From: Phylloscopus collybita
Lineage: Eukaryota > Chordata > Aves > Passeriformes > Phylloscopidae
Assembly (NCBI GenBank): GCA_027886175.1
Contig: JAJNNQ010000040.1
Location: 23,518,001 to 23,582,000 of the forward strand
Direction of reading: 5' to 3'
DNA length: 64,000 nt
The notes under the pieces were generated by a model, which did not search any database, had not been told where the DNA came from, and saw only the letters and a program-made list of their open reading frames with translations. Positions 38,808 to 53,340 of this stretch are shown one piece after another. The translations under genes were made by a program, and so were the position numbers. Numbering within the stretch: the stretch's first letter is position 1; the number at the start of each line of letters is the position of its first letter.

Positions 38808-40319
38808 TGGAAAGAAAAGCCATAGTTTAAACTGGCAATAGCACCATCCTTTTGGCTTTGAGCTACCCTGTCTTGTGCCAAATATACTGTCTCCAGCAGC
38901 TCTCCCACAACAAATCAGTCCAGAGACACAAAAGCTGTAAAAAAAGAATGGTGAAGAAAGATCCTTGATTCTACTCCTCTACCCCCCCTACAGCCTCTTC
39001 CTTTTGCTTCCCTCCTCGAGCTTCATTCTCCAGCAGTGGTCTCCTTCTTGCCAGTACTGTAAGCGATACTGGGACCTCCAGCCTGCAGCTTTGCTGACAG
39101 CTTCCTTAGAGCACAGGCGCCTTTGCCTTTCTGTATTAACAGGCCATTGTAAAGCAGAAGTTATATTCTATTATTCCTCCCACTTCCATCTGATAGCTGA
39201 TGTTTGAAAAAACGGCTCGTAAATTATTAGCATGGCAGAGTCATTGCTTTTGGAAACTTTTCCTATTCTTTCAGCTAACCCACACCACTCCATTGTGTCA
39301 GAACTTGTATTTCCAAACAGACACCTAAAAAAATTTCATGTAGTGTGTTTTTACAGTATATTATTTTAAAAATTTGGAAAAATACTGCCAATTTTTAAGT
39401 GATTCATGAACATTAAGAAGTCCAAACGTAGAGACCAGTTTCAAAGACTATCAGATACTGATTTTTAGAAAGTGTAAAGCATGTGTCTTTAGACAGCACT
39501 TACTAGTGTAAGCATCTTAAGGCAGTAGTTGCTTATGAAAAGTATGCCTTTGTCTCTGTTTGAGGGATTGTAGAGTCATGCAGAGACAATAGGTGAGGCC
39601 ATTGCCTAGGGTCAGAAACAGGAGATGACACCATCACCAAATCAAGTTTTAGGAGGTTTCAGGGGGGTGAGTTTAATGTAGAAGAGAAGATTGCAAGTGC
39701 TGGGGCACCGTCCCTATACAGAAAGTAAAAAAAAAAAAATTTAAAAAGTGCACTTTTGCAGGGCAGCATCAGAGCAATCAGAGCAACAGAGAAAAAAGAA
39801 TGTGAGTAACTTTTAAAAGGGATGAGGGAACAGAGTGCCTAAGAAAGTTGACAAATATGACAGAAGAAATATAAGCAGGCATAGTTATGCAGAATTTTTT
39901 CTAATAACCTCCTGGAAGGTTTCTCTCATCACTTTAAAAATCATAGAATAATTTTCTTATTCTTTGCCCCACATTTGTCTCATTCCAGATGTCTATTATT
40001 TTTAATGTCATTCCTACTAGTAAGAACAATTACTCTTAGTTATTGCTATCATTGCAATTACTTCATTAAATATGAAAAATATTTATAGTTATTTGACAAC
40101 AGTTGCTATGCCTTTGCTCTAAAGTGGACATATCAAATTCTCTAAATTCTATCTCAGAACATTTTTGCCAACCCTGAAATTATTTTAGTATTTTTACTAC
40201 GAATTTTCTCAACAATTCACTAACTTCTCTTTGATGCACTGAAGGTCCACAGTGGAAGATTTTTTGCCTGCTACCGGTAACTTACTGTCAAGAGGTGAAC
40301 TGCTAAGAGAATGGTACAA

Positions 40320-40341
40320 ATAATTAATTAATTAATTAATA
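40320..40341. repeat. (TTAA)n simple repeat
   Basis: About five tandem TAAT/TTAA units. Confidence 0.9.
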
Positions 40342-43160
40342 TTGCCTGAGCTTTGCATAGCATCACACCTTGAGAGCCTCATCTACTGGGAAATGTTGAA
40401 GACAGGCAGTAGTGTTCTGTGGGTGCTTAAACTGTTGGTTGCTTTCATCAGTTAATCAGATTCCTTGGAAAAAGGTTCTGGAAATGGAGGAATAAGGATT
40501 GCTTGAGTTCTGTAGGGCAAGGAGAGAACACCTTTTTCATTCCTAGTGCAAGTGAGAGAATAAAGTTTTAGGATTAACAATTTGTGCTACTAACTAAGCA
40601 AAAGAATACTTGCAGTATTTTTTTATCTGAATAGACAGAAGTCCATAACTAATTGGAAACAGTGGGGTTGTGTAAGATTTCCTTTGCTTGCTTGGGAAAA
40701 TTAAAAGTTCAGCATACTGAATCTGATGATTCAAATCTCCCACAGTAAATAGCAAAATTCTATGTGCCTTTAAAGGAAATAGAAAATAAAAGAGAATAGA
40801 CTCATATCATCTTAATAAAATATAATAAAAAAATAATAATGATAAGCTGAAAGTGAATTGAAAAGGGAATTGCCAGCATGATATTTAATTGTGTTGCACA
40901 ATGTATCTGATGGAGTCTGTTAGTTTATTCCCTCCCTTAATTCTTACACACAAACAAAAATTACCTGATCCAAGGCAAAGTCAAGGGATTTTAAAAAAAA
41001 ACCTCATTGCCTTAGTTTACAGAGTGATCATTGTAACAGATGCTTAATGATGGATTAGGCTAATGGAGTGGGAGGTTAAGAACACTGCATCAGTTTGAAA
41101 ATGCTGGTAGAAATCAGGTAGGTAGACACCCATCCCTTAAATACATAACTAACAGTAAGTAACTGTGTGGTCTCAATGAATTCAAAGGGATTTCTGCCAT
41201 CTTTAAAGCTGAGTATTTTCTCAGTTGGGACCTATGTATCTAAAAATTATTGCAGCAGTTTGAAAGATGAGAGATGTGCCACATTTGAAATGTTTCTTCT
41301 ATCACCTCTTACCTTAATGAGATGGTGTGAGTGGCCTCATGGCTTGTGCTGTCCTTGCCCCTTACGGTATACAGAAAAGACTTGTGCCTATGATTTTGTC
41401 TTTTTCTGTCTTTTGAAATTATAAAAGTGAGTAGCTGAGAAATCTGCATTAAGTGATGTCTAGTTTAAATTTTTTGCCAAAGAAAGCATAATACCATAAG
41501 AATAAATGTAGTGTAAATATAAGGATGAATACAGACAAATAATAGTGCTTGCTCCCTTTTTTGTAAATCAGATATCACAAGATCTGATAATTATGTTTTT
41601 CCTTTTCACTTTTAAAATGGAGATTAGTATTTAACTAGGAAAAGAAGCACTATTTTAAATAAAATTAATACACGTTTCTTTACCTTGTTAACTTATTAGG
41701 TATTTGATGGCTGCACATATTAATATTGCAGAGTATCTCTCTGAGTATCCTCATTATTCTTCAGGCTTTATCTTTCTGATTTTAATAATTAATGGTGAAT
41801 TTATTTCTTTGTATAATCCCATTTAGACCTTGTAACTAGCATTGGGATTGCATGGGTCAGACCTCTCTCAAATTTATTCCTATTTGCAATGCAAGAATAA
41901 AATAATACAGCTGAATTATATTTTGCCTGACACCATTCTGGTTGCTGACTTATTGCTATCTCTGACTAAATAAGCTTGATACTTTGGTCATGTTGAATAG
42001 CTAGGCCACTAAATATCTCAGGTTAAATATCTATGATACTTGAGTACCATACCTACACTTCTGCTCAGGTTGTATCCACATTTTGTGCTTCTTTATGCTG
42101 CCTGCTATCAGCATTCCAATGACGTGTATATCCCAAAGCTGACATTATTTGCCCTCTCACAGAAGTTCTACACCTTCATTTCCCTCTTTGCATCTTGCAT
42201 GACAGCATTGGGTGCAGTTTGCTGTGGGGGCAAACAGGAGATGCAGCTGGGAAGTCGTGGGAAAGGCCTAACGATGATGCACAAATATCCTAGTGATAAA
42301 CTAAGCTCCCTCTGACCTAGTTTCTCATGACTGCAAAATCAGGCCATATTTACTGTAATCAAGCTCTTTGCATTTCTTACAAATGCATTTGTGCAAACGT
42401 AGCTCCACTGGGATGAGCAGCTTTGGAAATATGCTGTCACCCCTGTCCTGGCATTTTATTACCATGCACTCAAAATCCACTGATAATCATGCAAACACAC
42501 ATTGGTTCTTCACTACAGATTCTTCTTGAAATATATTCATACTGATGAAGCTGCAGAAGGAAAAAACTCAGCGTAGATAGCCTAGGAGAAAAATCTCTCT
42601 CCACTGGATCTGCAGATGGGGGGAAGGCTTTCTGGAAAACCTATTTCTCTCAGATGTATTTGGGCAGGTTGCTCTCAGTTATGTAGTTCCAGCTGTACGG
42701 TGCTTTCCAAAATATCCTGACAATGTGTAAAACCATAAATGTTTTTGAGTGTTTCCTCAGATATCTGTTACAATTTTTTTTTCCAATCCAGGCAATCACA
42801 TGTCATTTTGCCAGGCTCTGCACAACTTTTATGATAGCAATAATAATTTAGATACACAGCAATTGTAAGATACATTTAAAAACCACAAATGCTTAGTAAA
42901 AGAAGAAAGTATTCAGGTTATTTTGAAAAGGTTGTCATGGAAATACTGTACTATAAGCAGATTTTCCCCCAGACCTTAGCCACATATCAAAAGCTTGATA
43001 TGATCACCTAAGTGAGCTTTGGTCATGATACTGACATCCATAAACATCTCTTTCCATTAGTAGCACTGCAGTTACAGAGGTTTTCAGGTGGGATTGTCAA
43101 AAGTTCTGCCTCCCTTTCACTACCTGTTCAGTAGGAACTACATTTGCTTGTCCTTTTTTT

Positions 43161-43213
43161 TTTTTCTGAGGTTTGCAATATTTTCAATCTATTTTTCTGA
43201 GGTTTGCAGTATT
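43161..43213 (+). repeat. ~31-bp imperfect tandem duplication
   Basis: TTTTTCTGAGGTTTGCA(A/G)TATT appears at about 43161 and again at about 43192, preceded by a T-run. It probably arose by replication slippage. Confidence 0.7.
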
Positions 43214-44636
43214 GTGTGCCAAATCAACTAACAACAAGGTATCACTGGCTACTTAATGTTACAATTTTAAGACTTTTGGATTACACTGTCTTAGCTTGCC
43301 TTCTGCTGACAGAGATCCTCTAGAAACAGCAAAACCATTTTCAGCCACCTTGGGGTGGGATGAAAGCTAAGAGTGATTGCTCCCACAGTCAGTGTCTGCC
43401 AGTTGCAGCCTGAAGATGCTCAGTTCAGAAACCAAGCTCAGATCCTTAGAATGATGGGCACAGTCCTCTCTGTACAAGCATGGGCTTGTCAAACAATCAC
43501 CCTTTTATTGGAGTCTGTAGAGTTCTGATGACACTCAGAGAAGCTGACTGAGGTAGGTTGCTGTGAGTTTCCATCAGCCAAGGAAAGACAATTTCCATGC
43601 TCCAGTGAGCACTGAACTTCCAGGGACAATTTTGCTCCGCAGTTCTATATTCACTGTCCATACAGCTCTTGAGTGCTTTGAATAGTGGAGATATTACAGA
43701 GTGTTTGTTACTGTGTCCCAGAATCAGGGTTTAAAAAAAAGTCCAAACGATGGCCTAGTCTATCTTTTCACTTGTTTTTAATGGGATATTGTGAATATAC
43801 TAAATAAGTAAAATGGTTTATTGTTGTTTTTGTCATGAACTTTTTGTGCACATCAATGAAACCCATTACATGGTTCTTGCTGGCTTTTTTTAAAGTACAA
43901 TATTGATGTTCAAGTAATACCAGATGAAACTGATTTCAGCCACCATTAATTCTGGCTTTTCAGAAAGGGAAAAGAATCTTTCAGTATTTCCAACTTCAGT
44001 TGGAACATTGGCTCAGGAAACTATTTAGCAGGGCTAGTGTGCAAGGAAGTGATGTAACTTTGACCAAATTTTCTGACTGTGTGGAAAAAAACATCCAGCA
44101 TCCATTGGTCTACTACCCTATTAAACCACTAGTTTCCTGTGCCAATGAATTGAAAAATTAACTGCATCTCCTTTGCTGACATTTGCCATCTACATCAGCT
44201 GGTTTCTTAATGGTTAAATATCAGATTTCCAACTGTGCCGTAACATGTGCTTGAGTAAGTCCAATAGGAAATATTTATTTAAGTCTCATTTTGGCCTGAA
44301 CATAAACTTCCCTTTCAAGTCATATCAGAAACAGAAATGTGTGCTGATCTAGGACTGCCTGCTGGTTCATTAATGTATTATTTTTAAAATCCTGGTTCCT
44401 TAGTTCAGAATATAATTCCTAAGATAATGGTAGTAATGTTAGCAGTAGCGAATTAGAAAGCAGAATTTTCTTTACAGAAATGTCAGGGGTTTTTTAGAAG
44501 TTTAAACCAAACGTCCATCAAGAGAATTTAAATTTTTGCAGGAAATGACTTCTGAGAAAATATTTTTTTCCTTTTGAAGTAGTGAATATTCTGTTGAGAT
44601 AACCTCAAAAAATTGCAATATAATAAGAGATCCTAT

Positions 44637-44682
44637 AACCTGGTATTTGACTAACATTTAACCTGGTATTTGAACAACATTT
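44637..44682 (+). repeat. 23-bp tandem duplication
   Basis: AACCTGGTATTTGA plus an AACATTT(A/G) tail is present twice in a row (44637-44659, 44660-44682), with a few substitutions between the copies. Confidence 0.8.
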
Positions 44683-45225
44683 GAATAAACATGTTAGAAT
44701 ATTAAAGCCTAAATAAATTAACAAAACAATAGTGAATGAAAATTACCTGAAAAGGTCAGAATGTAATGCTGTTGTTTTCCTAACTAAATGAGAAACAAGG
44801 AGCAACCTTTCCCTCATAGAAAAAAAAAATTGCTAATAATTTATTTTTCAGAAAAATTTAAAGTACTGCCTTTTCTAAGGCAGTATGAATCCACTGAAAA
44901 AAAACCCCAAACCCAGCTTGCTATTTTATTGAACGTTTTGTCTATGAAAGCGTGTGGAAGTCAGAGCAAGCACTGGACAATGTGAATGCAAGAATGAGGA
45001 TGGGTTTGAGTAAAGAGCTCAGTGGCTTGCACAGGAAGACCTGATAACATCCCTGTAGCACTCAAATATCTTTGAACCAGTAGTGGTAAAACCCCTGTCT
45101 TGGTGGCCCTGCAGCTGATGTCCTCTCCTCCGGCTGGGACCAATGTACTGTGATAGAGGAACTGGCAGAATTTTTCCTGTTGAAGCAAGGTTAAACAATG
45201 CAGGAGAAAATTCATGGTAAAAGAG

Positions 45226-45388
45226 AATCATAGAATAGTTTGGATTGAAAGGGGCCTCTAAAGGACATCTAGTCCAAAGCTTCTGCAATGAGGAGGGACA
45301 TCTTCAACTAGATCAGGTTGCTCAGAGGCCTGTCCAGGCCAGCTTTGAATGATTCCAGAGGTGGGGCATCCACCATCTCTCTGGTCAT
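45226..45388 (-). mobile_element. CR1 LINE 3' end fragment, minus strand
   Basis: Read on the plus strand it starts AATCATAGAATAGTTTGG and continues through GACATCTAGTCC, GACATCTTCAACTAGATCAG and GGTTGCTCAGAGGCCTGTCC to GGGGCATCCACCATCTCTCTGG. This is the reverse complement of the CR1 3' end. It is one of the better-preserved tails here. It is followed within about 35 bp by a 42-nt poly(A) run that does not belong to it, because CR1 lacks a poly(A) tail and the A-run lies on the wrong side. Confidence 0.93.
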
Positions 45389-45418
45389 ACACACCTGTAA
45401 CTATATAAAACCTCAGTA

Positions 45419-45421
<3 letters not shown>

Positions 45422-45463
<42 letters not shown>
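45422..45463 (+). repeat. Poly(A) run of 42
   Basis: An unbroken run of 42 A's, the longest homopolymer in the window, lies about 35 bp downstream of a minus-strand CR1 fragment. No source transcript is recognisable in the adjacent bases, and I could not find a target-site duplication by eye. Confidence 0.95.
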
Positions 45464-45466
<3 letters not shown>

Positions 45467-47209
45467 GCAGACATTTATTAAGCAGGGGATGGCTTTCTAG
45501 GTAAGATGAAAATATTAAGCTCATAGTTTATATATTTAAATATTAAAGGTAAATAGTAATTTTATTTAACATGTACATCAATTTTAGGTTATTTTTGTCA
45601 TTTCACTGCAGCATAGAGCTAAATAGAACTTTCCTAATAGCTTTTTTCTTTAATACTAAGTACCAATATATTTTATTGTGTATGTGGGAGTACAAATCAT
45701 TTGAATTAGATAATGTGATAACAGATGTCTGTGTTATTGGAGCCTTATTTTGCTAGATGTCATACAGACAGGTCGTAATTATCATTTAAAGGTCAGTGTA
45801 AGAAACAGGGAGGCTTTCACAATGCCAACTAGTTTACTTAGCCTTCTACTCTGAATCACTGTATCAGAGTCTGTGTCTTCCCTTTGACTCAAAGAGGAAC
45901 CATGGGAAAACAGCTAGACAATTTAACCAGCCAAGTTTTGTGCTTATATTTGGGTAAGCTAATTGTACTGTAAATTATAGTAATGGACAGTGGAACAGCA
46001 TTTGAGACAGACCAACTGTCCTAAATTGTAACATTTGCTGTTTAAACATTGTGTAGTAGAATTTGGCAGATACCCAAACAACCAAACTTCTTTTTGTTTT
46101 GATATTCAAAATGTTCCATTGCTTTAGAAATAAATAAATATTAGAGTCATCTGTGCACTCCAGTTTTTGCTGAGATCAAAAGTAGTATAAGAATGGTGCA
46201 GAAGGCACTTCCAGAGAGGAGAATCTCATGAGAAAATTCTGATCTCAGGGGTTTTTTTGCCTAAATTCCAAGGTACTAAAATAAATTGAAACATTCAGAA
46301 TTTGATTTTTTCTTAATATAAAACACACTCATCAAAGCTTTTGAGGTTTGCCTGTTGTCTACTAAATGTATCAGCAGTATTGCTTGAAAAGTGTTGATTT
46401 TGCAAATTCAGTCTCTGAAGAATGAGAAATCAGTAATGGTAGTGGCTGAGTGAATATCTGTAAAGCAGCACAACAACCAAAACAGTTTTGTTTTCAGCAG
46501 TTCTCGAAACATCTATTCTTATATAAAGAGTTCCACTGTATTGGTGGCATTTTGTCACTTCACCTCTCCTACATACTGTCCTTATGGGAAAATAAAGGAA
46601 AATGAGCTGTGCTTTGGTAATGGTCTTCCATCTCTACAGATGTCACCTGAAGAGTATCCAAATGATCTGTCACAGCTTACACATATCCTTGAAAAGTAAT
46701 TTACTTCTTTTCAGAACAGATTCAAATTCAGCTCTCTGGTCTGTCACAATTCCTGTGTGATACTAAGAAATCAGTTTTAATCACTTTGGCTATATCTCAG
46801 TTGCCTAAACTCTGGAGTTCCTCCTCCTTCTATGGTGAGGAAATTCTTGGCAATGTGAGAAAACTGAGAGCTGGGATGAGATCTAGAGCCTATTTCTTGT
46901 TTGTCTCTTGCCTCCTGGTTTCTCTGTGAAGAAGTCCAGGGATGTAAGTTGAAAAAGCACCATGCTGCACTGAATAATGGTGGTTAGTAAGGAAACCAGA
47001 ACTAAGTTCTTTGTAGCATCTGTCACACTGTATATGTGTAATTATTATCTTGCAATAACATGGGAATAGTGTTAACATTTTTCAAAGGAAGAAAGTGATG
47101 TTAGGAATAATGAACCTTTAGTATACTGTAATAACAGAGGCCTTGCACCTCTTTCTAAACACATTTATTTTGATGAATCTGTCTCAAACATAGTTGTATA
47201 CATATAGTT

Positions 47210-47272
47210 TAACAGTTGGACTTAATGATCTAAAAGGTCTTTTCTAATCTAAATGATTCTGTGGTTCTGTGA
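47210..47272 (+). mobile_element. CR1-type 3' terminal fragment
   Basis: Only the last ~60 bp remain: CAGTTGGACTTAATGATC, AAAAGGTCTTTTCTAATC, then AAATGATTCTGTGGTTCTGTG. It is the same terminal class as the fragment at 37.1 kb. Confidence 0.75.
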
Positions 47273-50200
47273 ACCCCGACTATCAAGATTTATAGCTATC
47301 TAGTCACCCTCGGGGCACAAGTGCAATTGGCAAGACAGTACAAATAACAAATGCATGTTGAAATGTAGCACTGTTAGCCAGGTTCAGATATGGTAGTGTT
47401 TTTCTCAGAGAGTCAAGTAGGAGTTTATCACTTTGCAATGCCTATGAGTCATGCCAGGTAGCACTGGCAGCCCTGCCTGACCTTGCAGAGTGCTGTGTCC
47501 CCAGCTAACCCGAGCCTCTCGGCGTGAAGGACACGTGAGAAGCCTTTCCCTGGGCAGGGAGGGAGTACTTGCAACCACCCCTAAAGTCCTCAGCAGGCAC
47601 AATGTTCAAGTGCTGGTATTGTTGTCTTATTGTCCAGCCCAGTTCTGGTTGGGCAATTATGGCTGACAAGAAGTGTCTTGCGTCTTCAGTTGCTTTTATT
47701 ACAAATAATATTTAAAAGGGGTTGCTTTGTTGCTCAAAATGATTTGGTTATTTGTGTAGTCTTGCCAATAACACCTGGGCTATTACAGGTGAGGGTACAG
47801 TTGCAAACTATGGTAATAGCTGTAAGCTCTGCTGATCATCCATGACTGAAGTGTGACTAATACTGAAGAGGATTGGATATAAATGCTATTTGTATCTATG
47901 GAACTTGAACAGATTATGAGCAAAAATTGAAAATAATATTGTGTCCAAACCAATATTTTGGTCAGAGAAGTGGGATAAAGACCAATTCTAAGAATCATCT
48001 ATCATTGTCACAAGTAACAAAGGCCAAAGTTACTTTATCCCCTTTATGGTTTATGAGGAGTCTGCTTACCTAATTCAGCTTTCGTTTCAGTCCTGTCGTG
48101 ACTGGCGGATCTGCTGAAGGGTTGCAGCTGCCAGGCACAGCCCTCACGTGCAGCCTGGCCCAAGCTGGGCAAAGCTGTGGGCCTGGCTGGAGACTGAGAG
48201 GCTTTGGAGGTGAGACGTGCTCAGAAATTTCCCTGTCTGGCCTGCCACCAGCACTGTGTGCTGCAGCACAGAAATCAGCTGCAACAAATGCTTGCCTTCT
48301 CACCTAAATACCAAAAAAGTGCTACTGCTGCTGAGATGAGCCAATTTGCTCTACACAGTAAGTGGAAATCCTGTGAGTGATTTCTCTGTTCCAGATGTGT
48401 GTGGCCTTGGGTGGGAAGAAGATCTTCCCATCCCATCTGAAAGTAACAGTGCCTTGTTTATAAGAAGAGAACAGACTTTGGAAAGTTGTTATTCTGGATA
48501 TCTGTAAGCGGTTTTTGTGCATTTCTTTCACATGTGCCATTTTCTGCATTACTGAAGATACTTATTTTTTTATTAGATTTTGCTAAGAATTTACATAAAA
48601 CTTCTCCAATTGTACTACACTAAAAAGCATTTAAACATACGAAATTCCTTTTCATGATGAATCCATAAATTGTAAAACCTAGAAGCTGGTTTCCAAAGAG
48701 ACTGCTGCTGATTTGGATGTCCTGATTCCAGACAATCCAGTTAGAAGCATCTAAACTTAATTGATTTTCAGGAACTAATTAATAAGTATCATTTCACTAA
48801 AAGGGTGTTTCTTTAACATATTGCATGTTGGCATCATAAAATCATAGCCTGAGGTTTTAAGTTATGATGGAAAAGATATAGGAGCTGAGGAAAAGGTATC
48901 ATCATTCCTTAAAGAGCCAAAATATGCAGTATCATGTTTCTTGGCTGGACTAATTCCTCCCACGTCATGGAATATTATCTGCATTCTCAGAGCATGTCCA
49001 GTGTAGTGATTTTTCTCTATTATACCATGTGAAATGCCTTTTGCATACACATTGTAGTACCTTGCACAATGAGCAGTGTATATTTCCTAGAAAACCTGTG
49101 CATTCCCTCTAACGCCCATGCATATGGAGTAGGCACGTGTGCAGACATAGCAAGGCAAGCCAACACTCCCACTCCCACACTTGCAATAAAACCAGAAATA
49201 CCTGGCAATGTGAGACTCCCTCTCTACACCTGTGGCTGCACTACCCATGATCATTGTTAAAAAAATTAAGGTTGGACACGAGTTGCAACCAATTGTTTTA
49301 AAATTTCCTTAATTATTCTATAATCAGAACTGGCTGATTTTAAACATGACATGAAGTGGATGTCTGATTCATCATACGTTAGCCCTGTCAAAGTCTCACT
49401 GCCCTCTTTTACTTCTTTTCCTCCTCACAGAGGAGGAAACTCTTGAATTAGTCATCCTCGGGGCCTTTCTAGTTAACCAACAGAAACAGCTTATTTGATT
49501 CTTATGAGATATTTACATTGCCACACTTTATTTTGAGAGATGAGAAGAGCTGTCAAAATGCTTGTGTCTTTCTGTTGACTGATACGAAGCCTCAGATATA
49601 AACATTCTTTCTGTGGACATAAAAACGTAAGAAGAGCTAAGGAGAAAGCACACTGTTCCTCTGGCCATTCAATGTGCTCTCTGTGAAGAGAATTTAACCT
49701 CCCTCAGTATTGTGCAATAACAATACCTTCTTTAGAGCTGAGATTCCCCAGTCTGTACTCTTCAACCCAGACCTTTCTGTGCCTTATATTCTCCTGCTTT
49801 CTTTCCATTTCCAAGGTGAAACTTCTTCTTAACCAGTAATTTAATAGAGTGAGAGAAGATAGTTAAAGACTTCAGAACCAGGAGTTTCTTTATTATAAAG
49901 TTCCATCATTTCTTTTGTAAATTTATTTTGTATGTTGGATCTATGCATAAAACATGACTAAACAAGCCTAGGAAATATATGAATCTTGATATTTTGGCTC
50001 AGTACCAGTCTCTTACAAACTTTTCCTCACTTCACTCGTCCAAAACAATCTAGAACTTCAGCCAGGGTTATCTATTTCTGTATTCAGCCTATGATGGAAA
50101 AAAGAGCTTACAAATATTAGCAGCTATTCCATAATTATGAGACAATGAACTGAAATACCTCCAAATAACTCCATTAGATTTTAATTATTTTTTTCCCCTA

Positions 50201-53200
50201 AATAAACCTGAGGGATTAAAGCAAATCCCATTTAGATAGGCCATGTTTTAGGGGACAGTTAATGACAGAAACAGTAATTACAGGAAAGGCTACCTCAAAG
50301 AGCCCGAGTTCCACATCAGTAACAAACTGTTACTGATGAATCGAGAAGATAAGAGTACCTTTACGGACAAACGGGAAAGGGTCTAAAAACAGATATTCCT
50401 GTTAACAATAGGAAAATATCTGGAGAAAAGCCAAAGTCTTATTTATTTGTGCAGCCTTTAGGGAAGAGAGTATAATGTATGGTTGCCACGTTAGGAATAT
50501 GAGAAAGCAAATTAGTAACTGAGAGGCTGTTCAAACAGAAATCTATCTTAAAAGGTAGCGTATATGATTCCTAGGATTTGTATGTGGATGGTTTGAGGCT
50601 CTTTTTATTATAAAGAGACACACAAAAGTGGCTTTTAGGATATGACAGAGAAAGAGAGTACAGTAGGGAATCTGACTTCCTATCACATAATTGATCAAAG
50701 TATTGAAGGAGAAGAGGTATATCAATTTTCTGGTGGTAGGAGATGAGAAGAAGGCTGCTGGAATCTGCAGCTGGCCTGAGCCAGAGGAATTATTTTGTTT
50801 GTTATAACCTTGCAAGCTTCCATGTGTTTGTTTTCCCGAGGGCAGGAGCTAAAACCTGTTGTGATGTGATAGTCCTTGACTTCCTGGAAGCAGCAGATAG
50901 CCCACCAGATGACTAATAGCCTCAGCACACTGGGGTGGCCAAACCCCCCACCTCCTACAATCTCCTGTCAGTCAATGGGCGGTGTGATAAAAACTTCAGT
51001 TCTAGGGGAATCATCGGGACTGCTGGGACTCAGCACTAACATAATTTTTGGAGAGAGCTGGATAGTTGAGCAGCTATAGAGCAGAAGCAGGCATGAGAGT
51101 TTGGAGAGGATGGACGTAGCAGACCGCCTAGGTCTTGTGACAGCCCAGGATGAGCTGAAAGCGGCAAATTCAGGCACAATTAACAATGAACCCCACAAGT
51201 ACATCAGCTGGAATTTTTGCTGCCTTGTAGGATGAAACAGTAGATATGTAGAGAGATCTTGATGGTGATAAAAGGTATTCACTACAGCTGCTCCCTGTTG
51301 GCTGGAGCTAGGACTGGACGCCCACAATGGGGGGAAGATGTATGTGTTCCTTGCTTTTGCCAACTGATAACTTCCTGGACTTCTGAACTAGGAGAGTCTT
51401 ATACTTTTTACCTCACCGTAAAATGAAAAGCCGAGAGCATCAGGTCTGTAATTTAACAATAATCATGAAGCCAGTAAGTGTTTGTTTAAGTAAAACCTGG
51501 TTAGGTCACATCTCTTAAAAGCAAATGAAAAGGAAAGATTAAAGTGGGTTCAGCAGCAAACGATTATCTTTGACCACATATTATCAACGAGATGGCCTTA
51601 CGCCTTTAAGTCTAGGTTAATTATGGTTTTTTCCAACAATATCCAATTACATGACGAATAACCTTGGCATCTAAGGCAGGAACCTCTGATATGCGTCACT
51701 TCTTACCTCAAGAAGACTGTTTATCAGAGTTATCAGTGCTGGCTGCTGAAAAATCAGCCTGCTATTGTTACATTCCCATTCAGGGCACGCTGTCTTCCAA
51801 AACATCTGAGCAGACCTGACAGACTGATGGCTAGGAGTGCTTTGACATTCTCTACCAGAGGGAACTCCTGGGGGGAATAAGCCAACTGCATTCATTGCAC
51901 TTCCTTCTTTGTAGTGTGTGGTAACGTAGCTAGGGAATCCAGGGGAAGTCTCTTCTGTGAGAGACAAAGCAGCAAACACATATAGGAAATATTCAGGTCG
52001 TATTTCTGCTTTGCACTTATTTTACTCCAGATTCTTATTAGGCCAGTGGTTGCAAATTACAAGGACAGAAATATCTTGCACTGTGAAAAAAAAGGCTTTT
52101 ATATACAGGGATCACTCCACAATCGCTCCACAAAGAGAGAAGCATTCAATTTCTGACTAGCCTCAGATCCCATAAGCAACAAAGACTGAAACGCATTATT
52201 AGAACAACAAGAATTGCCAATAAAATGCTTCCCGAGAATAGATTAGAAGGTGATGTAGTTTGTACAGGAACATCTTGTACTGTCTTAGAATAAGAGTAAC
52301 TATAAATTGGAAAAAGAAGGCATGACAATCATTACAGAATTGTTTGGGATATTCATTAATAGAAATGGCTATTTGCTATATATTATTTATTTATCAACTT
52401 AGCTATATAATGCTCTAATTAACCTGGGAATTAATTGCACTTAATATATATATCCTGTGTGAAAATCTTGGATTAATACTTTAAAAATACCTGCTGTCCC
52501 AAAGAAAACTTATCTTCCCAGACTTTTGCCAGAAAAAAGTAAGCTTTTGACTCAAGCCAATAAAGCTTTTGTTAAAAATTAAAAAATGTTGAGGATTAGA
52601 AGCAGCCTACAGCTGCCATACATGTCTATTACAGATGAGATCTATCAGTCTCTGTTTCTTAGTTAATGTGAAAACATGGCATAGGTCATCAAGATGTTAA
52701 GGACTAGATCCAAAAAATGTTCCTGAACTGGGATTTTGGAATTTCAAATAGAGTTTTGTGCTTACATCCAAGGATAAGACCCTGAAAACTCCCATTTCTC
52801 TTTTGTTTGACATTGAAAATGCTTCAACACTCTGCCTAGCACAAATTTCTTGCTTTGCTTTCTTGCTTTCTAACTTTAAAACCCACTTGGTGTCTGAAAG
52901 ATTTGAGTGAGAACGTACTCAAAAGAACTTCAGATTCAGACAGAGATCAGAACCACTAAACCACTGCTTTCTACCCTGTTTGCATCCATATTATCTTTTT
53001 CCTCCAGAAAAGAAGCACTTGTTGTTCTCAGGTCCTGCCAGGTACAGCTTGTCACAAGCTCTAGTGGTGACCACTACAAAATAGGACCAAGAAGAAAAGA
53101 GATGCCTTTTCTTTATATAAAAATAAAGCTGAGCATGGAATTTATATATCAGTTTAGCATTTATAAGAGTTATCCATAAATTGGAGGAGCAGGTTAAATT

Positions 53201-53340
53201 TCACTGTCTGCCAGGGGTAAAGCTTCTTCCATAACTTCCTAATGCTTGCCTGCAGCATTAGGTGTACTGAGCAGGAACAGCCTGTCTATGCAGTAAAGAA
53301 TTCAAGGTTGGTTGTATATGTGTGTGCAAGAGTGAAATGG

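Noticed and set aside
48836..48890. AAATCATAGCCTGAGG resembling the start of a minus-strand CR1 tail
   Set aside because: Similarity stops after about 10 bases and the rest does not follow the CR1 3' end.
50968..51363. 131-codon minus-strand frame
   Set aside because: No family recognised, no promoter or splice context, and the length is common by chance in this window.
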